Positions 36,115 through 45,167 of a DNA stretch of 64,000 nt are shown here, piece after piece. Origin of the DNA: an uncultured Bacteroidales bacterium (lineage in GTDB: Bacteria; Bacteroidota; Bacteroidia; Bacteroidales; F082). The notes under the pieces are model-generated. The model made no database searches and was not told the origin of the DNA. It saw only the letters and a list, made by a program, of their open reading frames with translations. The translations under genes and the position numbers were made by a program. The stretch is taken from positions 1 through 64,000 of the forward strand of contig ONKA01000003.1 in assembly GCA_900318265.1 (NCBI GenBank). The letters are read 5' to 3'. Position 1 is the first letter of the stretch; each line of letters starts with the position of its first letter.

Positions 36115-36244
36115 TGATGGGGATTGCAAATCCGCAGGAACGAAAGACCGAATTATAGAATTTCTATTATAGAATTTCTATAATTGAATTGAAGCCTTAT
36201 TCCGCAATGGCGCATGTGTTTTAATTGTTTTTGAAATAAAGTTT

Positions 36245-36520
36245 CCTTTATTTTAGGAAAGATTTTTGAAAAGTTTCCTTGGTACTAAGGAATGCGACTT
36301 CGTAGTACAACAAGAACAACAAGTGAAAGCATTGTATCAAGTGTGTTGGGAAATGCAAGAAACAACAACTTGGCAAAGAGAGATGGATGGAATAATAGAG
36401 GCAAGTACGATGACAAAATGCGACAATCTCTTTATCATAACTCATCATGATGAAGAGGTTATTCAACAAAACGGGAAGACCATCAAAGTCATTCCTGCAT
36501 GGAAATGGATGCTGGAATAA
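36245..36520 (+). pseudogene. C-terminal remnant of an AAA ATPase (DUF4143 family)
   Basis: About 85 codons match the C-terminal end of the AAA/DUF4143 ATPases common in Bacteroidales: GTKECDFVVQQ (PD-(D/E)XK-like Asp), QVCWEMQ, REMDGIIEASTM, NLFIITHHDEEVI and IKVIPAWKWMLE. The ATPase domain is absent and the only start is a TTG, so this is a decayed fragment. Upstream 36115-36245 is AT-rich with a repeated TATAGAATTTCTAT. Confidence 0.7.
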
Positions 36521-36563
36521 CTCCATTTTACGGCACCTGTTTTTATGCAAAGGAATAAATTCC

Positions 36564-36571
36564 TATTTTTG
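36564..36571 (+). promoter_or_regulatory. -7 promoter element (TATTTTTG)
   Basis: An exact TAnnTTTG word 24 bases before the ATG at 36596. Confidence 0.6.
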
Positions 36572-36595
36572 CCTCTTAATTTAAAACCATTCGCT

Positions 36596-37165
36596 ATGAA
36601 AAAGCTTTTATTGTTTTTACTCGTTTTTATGGGCTTGTCCTCGATGGCTCAAGAAAACAACATCTTAGATCAATACAAGGGCTTGCCTTTGCAGAAACAT
36701 CGCGGCGACCTCTATTTTGGTGAGTCATACAAGGCTCCCAACGCCCATCTTCTCACCGATAATGAGTTGAAGACCATGATGGACACCGAATTATTCGATC
36801 AATTTAACTCGGGTCGTACCTTGTATTACACAGGCAACACGCTGAAAACCGTCGGCTGGATTGCCTTTGGAATAGGCTTGGGCTATGCTGGACTGACCTA
36901 TTTTGTGTATGATTACAATCTAACCAAAGATGCTTTATTGAACATCAATTTGGGATTGCTCAATGCCGGCTTGGGAGTGGATATGTTTGTGGTAGGTTAT
37001 ATTTTGAGGGGCATTGGTAACGGAAAACTCGATGGCGTGGTGGAACAATACAACCAAAACACGCAAAAGGTGTCATTCCATGTTTCACCTTCACTGATGA
37101 GATGTTGTCTTTCGCAAGACCAAAGCCATACGACACTGGGTTTGACGTTCAGTGTTGATTTCTAA
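36596..37165 (+). CDS. Putative envelope membrane protein, paralogue A
   Basis: A 189-residue protein with signal peptide MKKLLLFLLVFMGLSSMAQ. Two hydrophobic segments follow: TVGWIAFGIGLGYAGLTYFVY and LLNAGLGVDMFVVGYILRGIG. It ends in a beta-rich tail LGLTFSVDF, a pattern common to small outer-membrane-associated proteins. It is homologous to 50494-51045 (shared TLKTVGWIAFG, YILRGIGNGK, EQYNQNT, T.SV.F). Function unknown. It stands just before the cluster's FabZ-like gene, while its paralogue precedes the ligase. Confidence 0.65.
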   Translation: MKKLLLFLLVFMGLSSMAQENNILDQYKGLPLQKHRGDLYFGESYKAPNAHLLTDNELKTMMDTELFDQFNSGRTLYYTGNTLKTVGWIAFGIGLGYAGLTYFVYDYNLTKDALLNINLGLLNAGLGVDMFVVGYILRGIGNGKLDGVVEQYNQNTQKVSFHVSPSLMRCCLSQDQSHTTLGLTFSVDF

Positions 37166-37177
37166 AAACACGAGTGT

Positions 37178-37555
37178 ATGAACTTTTTGGATAACCTCTT
37201 CCATATTGAATCCATAGAAGAAGCCGAAAACGGTTTCGTAGCCCTTTTGTGCTGCAACCCAGAGCATTTGATCTATCAAGCCCATTTCCCAGGCAATCCC
37301 ATCACTCCGGGAGCCTGCTTGCTGCAAACCGCCGGCGAGCTGCTGCAACATAAACTGGGTCGTCCGCTTTTCCTGAAATCGTCCAAGAACGTCAAATACC
37401 TCAATGTGTTGGTTCCTGCCGAGTGCAAAGAGGTACGCTTCACTTTTTCGAATCTTGTTGAGAACGAGACCGAATGCAAAGCCCAGGTGGTCATTGCCGA
37501 CGAAGCATCCGTCTACACCAAAATGTCGCTAACCTTTAGCTATGAACCCGTCTGA
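37178..37555 (+). CDS. FabZ-like hot-dog dehydratase lacking the catalytic Glu
   Basis: A 125-residue hot-dog protein with the FabZ/FabA signature HFPGNPITPG (His36). The catalytic Glu expected 14 residues later is Gln50 (PGACLLQTAGELL), so it may be a structural partner or use altered chemistry. Compare ApeI-type dehydratases of aryl-polyene clusters. It overlaps the glycosyltransferase start by 14 bases, so the two are coupled. Confidence 0.85.
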   Translation: MNFLDNLFHIESIEEAENGFVALLCCNPEHLIYQAHFPGNPITPGACLLQTAGELLQHKLGRPLFLKSSKNVKYLNVLVPAECKEVRFTFSNLVENETECKAQVVIADEASVYTKMSLTFSYEPV

Positions 37556-38294
37556 TGCCATAGCGACACGGAACCTGATGCAGCAACGGAAAGCCTGCAC
37601 CATCATGCCGACCTACAACAATGGCGGCACCCTGCGCGATGTGGTGGAAAGGGTGCTGACTTGTTGCGCCGACGTCATCGTGGTCAACGACGGCTGCACC
37701 GACAACTCTGCCGAGATTTTGGCATCGTTTGGCGAGCGCATCACCGTGGTCGACTATGGCCGCAACCGAGGCAAAGGCTATGCCTTGAAGCAAGGCTTCA
37801 AGAAAGCCAAGCAGATGGGCTTCGACTATGCCATCACCATCGACAGCGACGGACAGCATTACCCCGAAGACATCCCGCTGTTTGTCGAGGCCTTGGAGCA
37901 ACACCCCGGCGCCTTGATTGTGGGCAGCCGCAACCTGAAACAAGAGAACATGCCCGGCAAGAACAGCTTCGCCAACAAATTCTCAAATTTTTGGTTTAAG
38001 ATACAAACCTGGATCGATTTGCCCGACACACAGACGGGTTATCGCTTGTATCCTTTGAAAAGGTTGCCCCATATTTTCAGCGCACGCTATGAGGCCGAGC
38101 TGTCATTGTTGGTCTTCTCCGCTTGGCGCGGCACTGACCTCGTACCCATCAAGGTCAATGTGCTTTATCCCGAAGACCGCGTCACGCACTTCCGTCCGTT
38201 TTGGGATTTCTTCCGCATCAGCGTGCTCAATACCATCCTGTGCCTCGTGGCTATTGTCTATGGTTGGCCTTCACGACTTTTACGAAAACAATAA
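37542..38294 (+). CDS. Family 2 glycosyltransferase (ApeJ-like)
   Basis: A 250-residue GT-A glycosyltransferase: IMPTYNNGGTLRDVVERV at the N terminus, VIVVNDGCTDNSAEIL, and the nucleotide-sugar motif TIDSDGQHYPED. The C-terminal region is hydrophobic (ISVLNTILCLVAIVYGW), placing it at the inner membrane like polyprenol-phosphate glycosyltransferases. In aryl-polyene clusters a GT2 is thought to glycosylate the lipid anchor; that role is inferred here. Confidence 0.9.
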   Translation: MNPSDAIATRNLMQQRKACTIMPTYNNGGTLRDVVERVLTCCADVIVVNDGCTDNSAEILASFGERITVVDYGRNRGKGYALKQGFKKAKQMGFDYAITIDSDGQHYPEDIPLFVEALEQHPGALIVGSRNLKQENMPGKNSFANKFSNFWFKIQTWIDLPDTQTGYRLYPLKRLPHIFSARYEAELSLLVFSAWRGTDLVPIKVNVLYPEDRVTHFRPFWDFFRISVLNTILCLVAIVYGWPSRLLRKQ

Positions 38295-38521
38295 GAGGAA
38301 ATTATTAATGTCAAGAATTAGAGAATTAGAGAAAAATGAATCGCATAAAGAATACTGAAATACTGCACCTGCGGTGCTGAGAATTGGGAGGAAGAAAATC
38401 GTCACGATTTTCATCTCAAATTCCTACAATTAAAAATTCAACCCAACAAAATACAACCCAAAATGAAAAATTCTCCAATTCTTTAATTCTTGATAAAGCA
38501 AAAACACATTCTTGAAAAAAA

Positions 38522-41500
38522 ATGAACAAGTTCTTCCTCAATATCTATGACTACTTGTCGAAACATAAGGCCTTCTCGATAGCCCTATTGCTGGTTGTCA
38601 CGGCTCTCTGTGTGTTTTCGGCACTGCGTCTGGACTATAAGGAGAACATCGCTGACTTCCTGCCCACCGACCCCGAGAAGGAACGCTATACCTCGGTCTA
38701 CAACGATTTGGGCAACCAAGGCCAAATCACGGTCATTTTCTCTGCCGACACTACCCAGTTGACTGGCGACGACGCCATCGACGCCATCATGGAGGCCATG
38801 GATGCCTTTGAGAGCCATTGGAAGGAAACAGATACCGCCCAAATCGTCAGCGACTTGCAGTGTCGTGTCGACGGCAGCCAAGTGTTTGACGCCATCGACT
38901 TCATCCGCGAAAACCAAGCCCTGTTTCTCACCGAAGCCGACTATCAACGCATGGACTCCTTGCTGGCCGACCCCGAGTATGTAGCCACCAGCATGGCCAA
39001 CATCAAGCGGATGCTTTCCATGCCCACGGCGGGTTTTGTGGTGGAAGGCATCAAGGCAGACCCGCTCAACCTTTATTCGCCCGCTTTACAACGCCTCAAC
39101 GCGCTCAATCCCACACAGAACTACCGCTTGGAGGACGAATACCTCTTCAACGAAAGCGGCGACAAGGGTTTTGCCTTCTTCTCGTCGCCTTTCTCGGGCA
39201 GCGACACCCAAGGCAACGCCAAAATCGTCGATTTGATTGATAAGGTCACGGAACTGACCGAGAGCGAGCATCCAGAAGTAAAGATTTCGGCCGTCGGCGC
39301 GCCTACCATCGCCGTCACCAACGCGCGACAAATCAAGCACGACAGCTATCTCTCCATCGCTTTGGCCTTGGTGCTGATCTTTGGCATTTTGATGTTTACC
39401 ATGGCGCGCAAGCGCAACTTGCTTTGGCTCGGCATCGCCATCCTCTTCGGTTGGATCTTCGCCTTGGCGGTCATCGCCTTGTTCAAGACGAGCATCTCCA
39501 TCATCGTGGTGGGCATCGGCTCGGTCATCGTGGGCATCGCGGTCAACTATCCCTTGCATTACCTTGACCACATCAAGCAGGAGCCCAACAAACGCGAAGC
39601 CTTGAAGGATGTCATCCAGCCTTTGGTCATCGGCAACATCACCACCGTGGCGGCCTTTGCCTGTCTCGTCTTCGTGAAGGCCGAAGCCATGCGCGACTTG
39701 GGCCTCTTCGGTGCCTTGACTTTGGTTGGAACCATACTCTTCGTAATGGTCTTTCTGCCTTTGTTTGCCGTGGTGCCGAAAAAGACCAAAAAACTCTTCG
39801 TCGACGATGGCAAAGCCCCTTCAGAATGGTGGCGCAAGGTCAAACTCTATGCTTTTTGGCCTTTGGTAATCATCACATTGATACTCAGTTATTTCGGTAA
39901 AGAAGCCACCTTCGATGCTGACCTTCATAACATTAACTACATGACCCGCCAAGAGCAGGAAGACTTGGCCTTGCTGAGCGAGTCGCTGCAAAAGGAAGGG
40001 GAGACAGACTTGATCTATGTGGTTTCGGAAGCCGAGGATTTTCAAGAAGCTATCAAGCAAAACGAAAGCATCATCTCCCAGTTGCAGCAGTCGATTCCCG
40101 ATAGTGTGGAATACAGCATTTCGGGTATGGACGGTTTGTTGCCTTCGGTGGAAAGACAAGAGAAGTCGTTGGAGTTGTGGCAAGCGTTCTGGCAACGCCA
40201 TGAAGGTTTGGCCGAGCAAGTCAAAGCCGAGGCTGTGAAAGCAGGTTTTACAGAAAACGCATTTGCCCCATTTATTGAAGGTATCACCAAGGACTATCAG
40301 CCTTTGACTGAAAGCGAGATGGAACCACTGTTGGGTTTGTGTGGCAACTATATGTTGCAGCACGATTCGGTGGCTCGGGTGGTGAATTTTGTGCGGGTGC
40401 CGATGGAGGATTCGGAGGCAGTGAAGGAACGAGTTAGAACGGCCCTTCGACAAGCTCAGGGACCTCAACAAGTCGGCCCTTCGACCCTTCGACAGGCTCA
40501 GGGCTCAGGGACCTCGGTTTCTAATGGCTTCGCATTCAGTATCAGCGATGTGGGCAATAATTTGGTGAGCGCGCTATCAAGCGACTTCGACTACATTCTT
40601 TATGTGTGCAGCATCGTGGTGTTTTTCTTCCTCTGCCTCTCGTTTGGTCGCTTGGAATTGGCCTTGCTGGCCTTCCTCCCGCTGACGGTCGGCTGGGCTT
40701 GGATCTTGGGCATCATGAACTTGGTCGACATCAAGTTCAACATCATCAACATCATCTTGGCCACCTTCATCTTCGGCCAGGGCGATGACTACACCATCTT
40801 CATCACCGAGGGCCTACTCTACGAATACGCTTACGGCAAGCGGATGCTGAAGAACTACCGCAATAGCGTCATCCTCAGCGGTATCTTGATGTTTATCGGT
40901 ATAGGCACTTTAATCTTCGCCAAGCATCCCGCCATGCGTTCCTTGGCCGAAGTGGCCATCATCGGCATGGCTACGGTGGTCCTGATGGCCTGCTACCTGC
41001 CGCCCATCGTCTTTGGTTGGCTGACCAAGAAAAAAGGCCAACTCAGAGAAGTACCATTGACCTTGAAACGACTGATTTATACCCTATTATCCTTATTGGT
41101 CTTCGTCGTTTTCGTGTTCTTCATCTTTACGCCGTTTACCTTGGTTTACATGATTTTGGGTCCCAATACCGAGAAGAAACGCTATCGTTTCCATCGGTTG
41201 GTAGCGGCTTTCATGCGCATCGCTTTGAAACTGCTGCCAGGCGTGAAGTTCCATTTGGTCAACAAATACGGCGAGACCTTCGAAAAACCTGCCGTCATCA
41301 TCGCTAACCACCAGTCGCATCTCGACCTGCTGTGCACCATCATGTTGAACCCCAAAGTGGTGCTGCTGACAACCGACTGGGTATGGAAAAACCCAATTTA
41401 TGGTTTGGTCATCCGCTATGCTGAATACTATCCCGTTTCGGACGGTTACGACAAAAACCTGGAACGTTTGCAAAACCTGGTGGAACGTGGTTATTCTGTG

Positions 41501-42139
41501 GTGGTCTTCCCCGAAGGCACACGTTCTGAGACGGGCGAAATTCTTCGTTTCCACAAAGGCGCTTTCCAGTTGGCGCAGTCGCTGCAGCTTGACATCCTGC
41601 CTGTCTTTATCCACGGTGCCAACCATGTGATGCCCAAGAAAGATGTAGTTTTACGCGAAGGTCAATTGCATGTGGTGATCGAGCAACGTAAGCCATACGA
41701 AGAATTGGCTACAGTGGAAACACGCGACTTGACGTCGCAGTTCCGAGCTTACTATACACAGCATTTTGCCGAACTCAGGAACCAATTGGAAAACACGGAA
41801 TACGTGCTCCCATTTGTGCGCTACAAATACATCTACAAAGGTCCCGAAGTGGAACGTGCATGTCGCCGCAACTTGAAGAAGATCAAGGCACAGGCTTCGG
41901 AAATCGATGCCTTGGAACAAAAGTCCATCTTGATCCAAAACAGCGGCTATGGCGATCTGGCATGGACCGTGGCCTTGGTGCATCGCGATGCGCAGGTCTA
42001 TGCCGTTGAGGCGGATGAAGACAAGTTCCTGTTGGCCTCGCATTGCAGTTACATCCCCGAAAACCTGCATTTCGTGCAGCAAGGCGATGCCGTTCCACAA
42101 TGTGAGTATATTATTGAAACCCAAGAATTTTTAAAATGA
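38522..42139 (+). CDS. MMPL/RND exporter fused to PlsC-type acyltransferase
   Basis: A 1205-residue fusion. Residues 1-880 are an RND-type lipid exporter: helix AFSIALLLVVTALCVFSAL, a large periplasmic loop (to about 270), a helix block with VVGIGSVIVGIAVNYPLHYLDH, a second loop (about 470-670) and a second block with FIFGQGDDYTIFITEG. From about 900 a PlsC domain has IIANHQSHLDLL (H-x4-D, near 928) and FPEGTRSETG (near 997). The last 90 residues (ILIQNSGYGDLAWTVAL) resemble a shortened Rossmann methyltransferase. Palindromic repeats add about 26 residues near 640-665 in the second loop. The ATGA end overlaps the desaturase gene. Confidence 0.9.
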   Translation: MNKFFLNIYDYLSKHKAFSIALLLVVTALCVFSALRLDYKENIADFLPTDPEKERYTSVYNDLGNQGQITVIFSADTTQLTGDDAIDAIMEAMDAFESHWKETDTAQIVSDLQCRVDGSQVFDAIDFIRENQALFLTEADYQRMDSLLADPEYVATSMANIKRMLSMPTAGFVVEGIKADPLNLYSPALQRLNALNPTQNYRLEDEYLFNESGDKGFAFFSSPFSGSDTQGNAKIVDLIDKVTELTESEHPEVKISAVGAPTIAVTNARQIKHDSYLSIALALVLIFGILMFTMARKRNLLWLGIAILFGWIFALAVIALFKTSISIIVVGIGSVIVGIAVNYPLHYLDHIKQEPNKREALKDVIQPLVIGNITTVAAFACLVFVKAEAMRDLGLFGALTLVGTILFVMVFLPLFAVVPKKTKKLFVDDGKAPSEWWRKVKLYAFWPLVIITLILSYFGKEATFDADLHNINYMTRQEQEDLALLSESLQKEGETDLIYVVSEAEDFQEAIKQNESIISQLQQSIPDSVEYSISGMDGLLPSVERQEKSLELWQAFWQRHEGLAEQVKAEAVKAGFTENAFAPFIEGITKDYQPLTESEMEPLLGLCGNYMLQHDSVARVVNFVRVPMEDSEAVKERVRTALRQAQGPQQVGPSTLRQAQGSGTSVSNGFAFSISDVGNNLVSALSSDFDYILYVCSIVVFFFLCLSFGRLELALLAFLPLTVGWAWILGIMNLVDIKFNIINIILATFIFGQGDDYTIFITEGLLYEYAYGKRMLKNYRNSVILSGILMFIGIGTLIFAKHPAMRSLAEVAIIGMATVVLMACYLPPIVFGWLTKKKGQLREVPLTLKRLIYTLLSLLVFVVFVFFIFTPFTLVYMILGPNTEKKRYRFHRLVAAFMRIALKLLPGVKFHLVNKYGETFEKPAVIIANHQSHLDLLCTIMLNPKVVLLTTDWVWKNPIYGLVIRYAEYYPVSDGYDKNLERLQNLVERGYSVVVFPEGTRSETGEILRFHKGAFQLAQSLQLDILPVFIHGANHVMPKKDVVLREGQLHVVIEQRKPYEELATVETRDLTSQFRAYYTQHFAELRNQLENTEYVLPFVRYKYIYKGPEVERACRRNLKKIKAQASEIDALEQKSILIQNSGYGDLAWTVALVHRDAQVYAVEADEDKFLLASHCSYIPENLHFVQQGDAVPQCEYIIETQEFLK
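40441..40517 (-). repeat. Tandem palindromic repeat copies inside the exporter gene
   Basis: Two copies, 40441-40466 (CCCTTCGACAAGCTCAGGGA core) and about 40474-40517 (extended core with a duplicated CCCTTCGA). They are read in frame as ALRQAQGP and STLRQAQG and enlarge a periplasmic loop rather than a membrane helix. Confidence 0.88.
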
Positions 42140-45126
42140 AGAAGTGCATCATCATAGGGAGTGGATTGGGCGGTCTTTCGACGGGGGTCATCCTGGCAAA
42201 AAACGGCTATGAGGTCACCATTTTGGAACAGGCCTCACAGGTGGGCGGCTGTCTGCAATGCTTCACCCGTGATGGGGTGAAGTTTGAGACGGGGATGCAT
42301 TTCATAGGCAGTCTCGATGACGACCAGGTACTTTCGCATTATTTTAACTACCTAGAAATCAAAGATAAAGTCCACTTCAATCGCTTGGATCCTCAGGCTT
42401 ACGATATGGTGTCACTGCAAGGCGAGCGTTTTGCTTTTCCTAACGGTCGCGAGGCCTTCGTTGAGCAGTTTGCACAACGTTTTCCTGCACAAAGGGAAAA
42501 CCTTGAGCGCTATTGCGACTTGGTGGAGCAGGTGGCCAGTTTGTCACCCTTCCGCGACTTGCAGCACAGTGTCGACGAAAACCGTTTTATTGACGACAAG
42601 CTGTTGTATCAAAGTTTAAGCGAGGTCATCGACCAAACCATCACCGATCCTTTGCTTCGTGAGGTGTTGGTAGGCAACCTTTCGCTCTATGCCGCCCAAA
42701 AGGACAAGACACCCTTTGCCACCCATGCTTTCATCTTCGATTTCTACAACAAAAGCGCTTTTCGCATCGTGGGCGGTAGCGATGCCATCGTGAAGGCTTT
42801 GCGTCAGGTGCTAGAGCAATATGGCGGCACCATCCTGACCCGTCACAAAGTGAGCCGAATCCTGGTGGAAGGCAAGAAAGCTACGGGCGTGGTGACGGAA
42901 AACGGCAAGACCTTCGCTGCCGATGTGGTCATTTCGGATGTCAATCCCAAACAATTGGTGAATTTGGTGGAGCCAAGCGTTTTTACTGAGGCTTACAAGT
43001 CACGCATCAAGGGCATCCCTGACACCGTTTCGGTGTTTTCGCTCTTCCTTCGTTTTAAGGAAGGGGCTATGCCATACAACAACTCCAATTTCTATGGCTT
43101 CCACACCGATTCGCCTTGGAAGATGAATGGGACCATCGACGACACTTGGCCGCAAGGCTATCTCTATATGCACCATTGCCATGAGCCTCATCCCAAGACC
43201 GCCCGTGGAGGCGTCGTTTTGGCCTATATGTCGATGGATGCGGTGAAACAATGGAGCGAAACAACCATTGGTCGCAGAGGCGATGACTACGAGCAGTTCA
43301 AACACGACATGGCAGAACGCCTTATCGACGCCGTGGAACAGGATTTTCCCGGTTTCCGTGCGTCCTTGGCCGACTATTATGCCGCTACTCCCTTGACTTA
43401 TCGTGACTATACGCTGACGCCCCAAGGCTCCATCTATGGCTTGGCCAAAAACGTCAACAACATCGCCGACAGGGTTTCATTCAAGACCAAAGTCTCCAAT
43501 CTGCTTCTTGTGGGGCAAAACATCAACTCGCACGGCATGTTGGGCGTGTTGGTGGGCACGATGACGGTGTGCCAACACCTGTTGGGCGAAGAAAAAGTGC
43601 GGCAACAGATGGTGGAAGCCAACCGAAAGACTGTTGTCGTCATCGGCGGCGGCTTGGGAGGCTTGGTTTCAGGTGCCTTGTTGGCCAAGGAAGGCTACAA
43701 GGTGACCGTGTTGGAGAAAAACGCCATCATTGGTGGCGGCCTGCAGAACTTTAAGAGAAAAGGTGTCAGTTTCCCCACGGGTATGCACGTGTTTGGTGGT
43801 TTCAATGAGGTGGGACAATTGCGTAAACTCTTTTCTTATCTCGGCATCATGAATCGTCTCTCGCTTCGCGCCATGGACGAAGATAGCTACGACGTGGTGA
43901 CGGTGCTTGAGGATGGTACTTCCTATCGACTTCCCAGAGGTAAAGAACAATATATCAACTATTTGGCTGAACTTTTCCCCGCTGAAAAGGACAACATCAG
44001 AGCCTACGTTGAGAAGATGTATGCCCTTTCGGAAGAAGAAGATCTCTTTTATTTGCGCGAACGACCCTCACAGATGTTCATGTCGGTGTCGGAAGACGCC
44101 ATCCTGCCATACGATGAATTGATGGACCGCTACATCAAAGACCCGAAGTTGAAAGGTTTGTTATCTTACATCAGTCCGCTCTTTGGTGGGGTGGCGGGTA
44201 CGACACCCGCTTTCATGGCCGCTTTGCTGGGGGTGCTGCACATCGGTGGCACTTACCAATTTGTCGGTGGTAGCCAACAGATGGCCGATTTGCTGAAAGG
44301 TGTCATCGAAGAGGCTGGCGGACAGGTGCTGGCCAACGAAGAAGTCGTCCAAATCGAAGTGGACAACCACGAAGTGAAACAAGTGGTCACCCGAAAAGGT
44401 CACATTTATCGTGCAGACGGTTACATCTCAGATGTACATCCCGACGTGCTCTTACGCTTGGTGGGCGACAAGGCTTTCCCGGTTTCGTTCCGGAAAAGGC
44501 TGCAGTCGATTCCCGAGACCTATTCCAGCTTCAAGGTCTACGTGAAATTCAAGGAAAAGGCTTTCCCTTACGTCAACCACACCAACTATTGTCTTTCAAG
44601 GTACGATTCGCAGTTCAACCTCAAAGCGTTGCGGCAGGAAGATTGGCCCAGCAGCCTGATGTATTACACCCCTGCTGTCGAAAACCAAGGTGCGTTTGCC
44701 GAGACCATGGTCATTATCGGCGAGATGGACTACGGATGGGTCAAACAATGGGAAGACAGCAAGGTGGGTCATAGGGGAGAGGCATACGAAACATGGAAAC
44801 AGCAGATGACGGAGCAGGTGCTCGATTTCATGGAAAAATGTCATCCTGGATTCCGCGACGGCATCGATTTCGTCATGGCTTCGTCGCCGCTCACCATCCG
44901 CGACTATTACGGCAACAAGGAAGGTTCCAACTACGGCTTCTTGAAAGACAGCCACAACATCATGCTCTCGCAAATGTCTGTCTTTACGAAAGTTAAGAAC
45001 CTGTTTTTAACGGGACAAAACGTAAATATCCATGGTCTATGCGGTGTTTCACTTACCGCGATACAGACGGCGGAGGCCTTCTTGGAGCCCAATGCCATAG
45101 TCCGCAAAATCAACAAAACGGAATAG
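42136..45126 (+). CDS. Tandem CrtI/phytoene-desaturase-like oxidoreductase (two domains)
   Basis: A 996-residue protein made of two homologous FAD-dependent halves. Domain 1 begins with CIIIGSGLGGLSTGVILAKNGYEVTILE and has GGCLQCFTRDGVKFETGMHFIG. Domain 2 (from about 500) begins VVVIGGGLGGLVSGALLAKEGYKVTVLE and has GGGLQNFKRKGVSFPTGMHVFGG. Each ends with a NINSHGMLG or NVNIHGLCG motif. The family contains carotenoid desaturases and retinol saturases that act on conjugated chains, which suits a polyene substrate. No carotenoid genes are nearby. The fused tandem arrangement is unusual (see findings). Confidence 0.9.
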   Translation: MKKCIIIGSGLGGLSTGVILAKNGYEVTILEQASQVGGCLQCFTRDGVKFETGMHFIGSLDDDQVLSHYFNYLEIKDKVHFNRLDPQAYDMVSLQGERFAFPNGREAFVEQFAQRFPAQRENLERYCDLVEQVASLSPFRDLQHSVDENRFIDDKLLYQSLSEVIDQTITDPLLREVLVGNLSLYAAQKDKTPFATHAFIFDFYNKSAFRIVGGSDAIVKALRQVLEQYGGTILTRHKVSRILVEGKKATGVVTENGKTFAADVVISDVNPKQLVNLVEPSVFTEAYKSRIKGIPDTVSVFSLFLRFKEGAMPYNNSNFYGFHTDSPWKMNGTIDDTWPQGYLYMHHCHEPHPKTARGGVVLAYMSMDAVKQWSETTIGRRGDDYEQFKHDMAERLIDAVEQDFPGFRASLADYYAATPLTYRDYTLTPQGSIYGLAKNVNNIADRVSFKTKVSNLLLVGQNINSHGMLGVLVGTMTVCQHLLGEEKVRQQMVEANRKTVVVIGGGLGGLVSGALLAKEGYKVTVLEKNAIIGGGLQNFKRKGVSFPTGMHVFGGFNEVGQLRKLFSYLGIMNRLSLRAMDEDSYDVVTVLEDGTSYRLPRGKEQYINYLAELFPAEKDNIRAYVEKMYALSEEEDLFYLRERPSQMFMSVSEDAILPYDELMDRYIKDPKLKGLLSYISPLFGGVAGTTPAFMAALLGVLHIGGTYQFVGGSQQMADLLKGVIEEAGGQVLANEEVVQIEVDNHEVKQVVTRKGHIYRADGYISDVHPDVLLRLVGDKAFPVSFRKRLQSIPETYSSFKVYVKFKEKAFPYVNHTNYCLSRYDSQFNLKALRQEDWPSSLMYYTPAVENQGAFAETMVIIGEMDYGWVKQWEDSKVGHRGEAYETWKQQMTEQVLDFMEKCHPGFRDGIDFVMASSPLTIRDYYGNKEGSNYGFLKDSHNIMLSQMSVFTKVKNLFLTGQNVNIHGLCGVSLTAIQTAEAFLEPNAIVRKINKTE

Positions 45127-45141
45127 CATATATTTTTTTTG

Positions 45142-45149
45142 TATTTTTG
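45142..45149 (+). promoter_or_regulatory. -7 promoter element (TATTTTTG) for the radical SAM gene
   Basis: An exact TAnnTTTG word 18 bases before the ATG at 45168, giving the second part of the cluster its own promoter. Confidence 0.55.
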
Positions 45150-45167
45150 CAGATTCAACAATATGAA

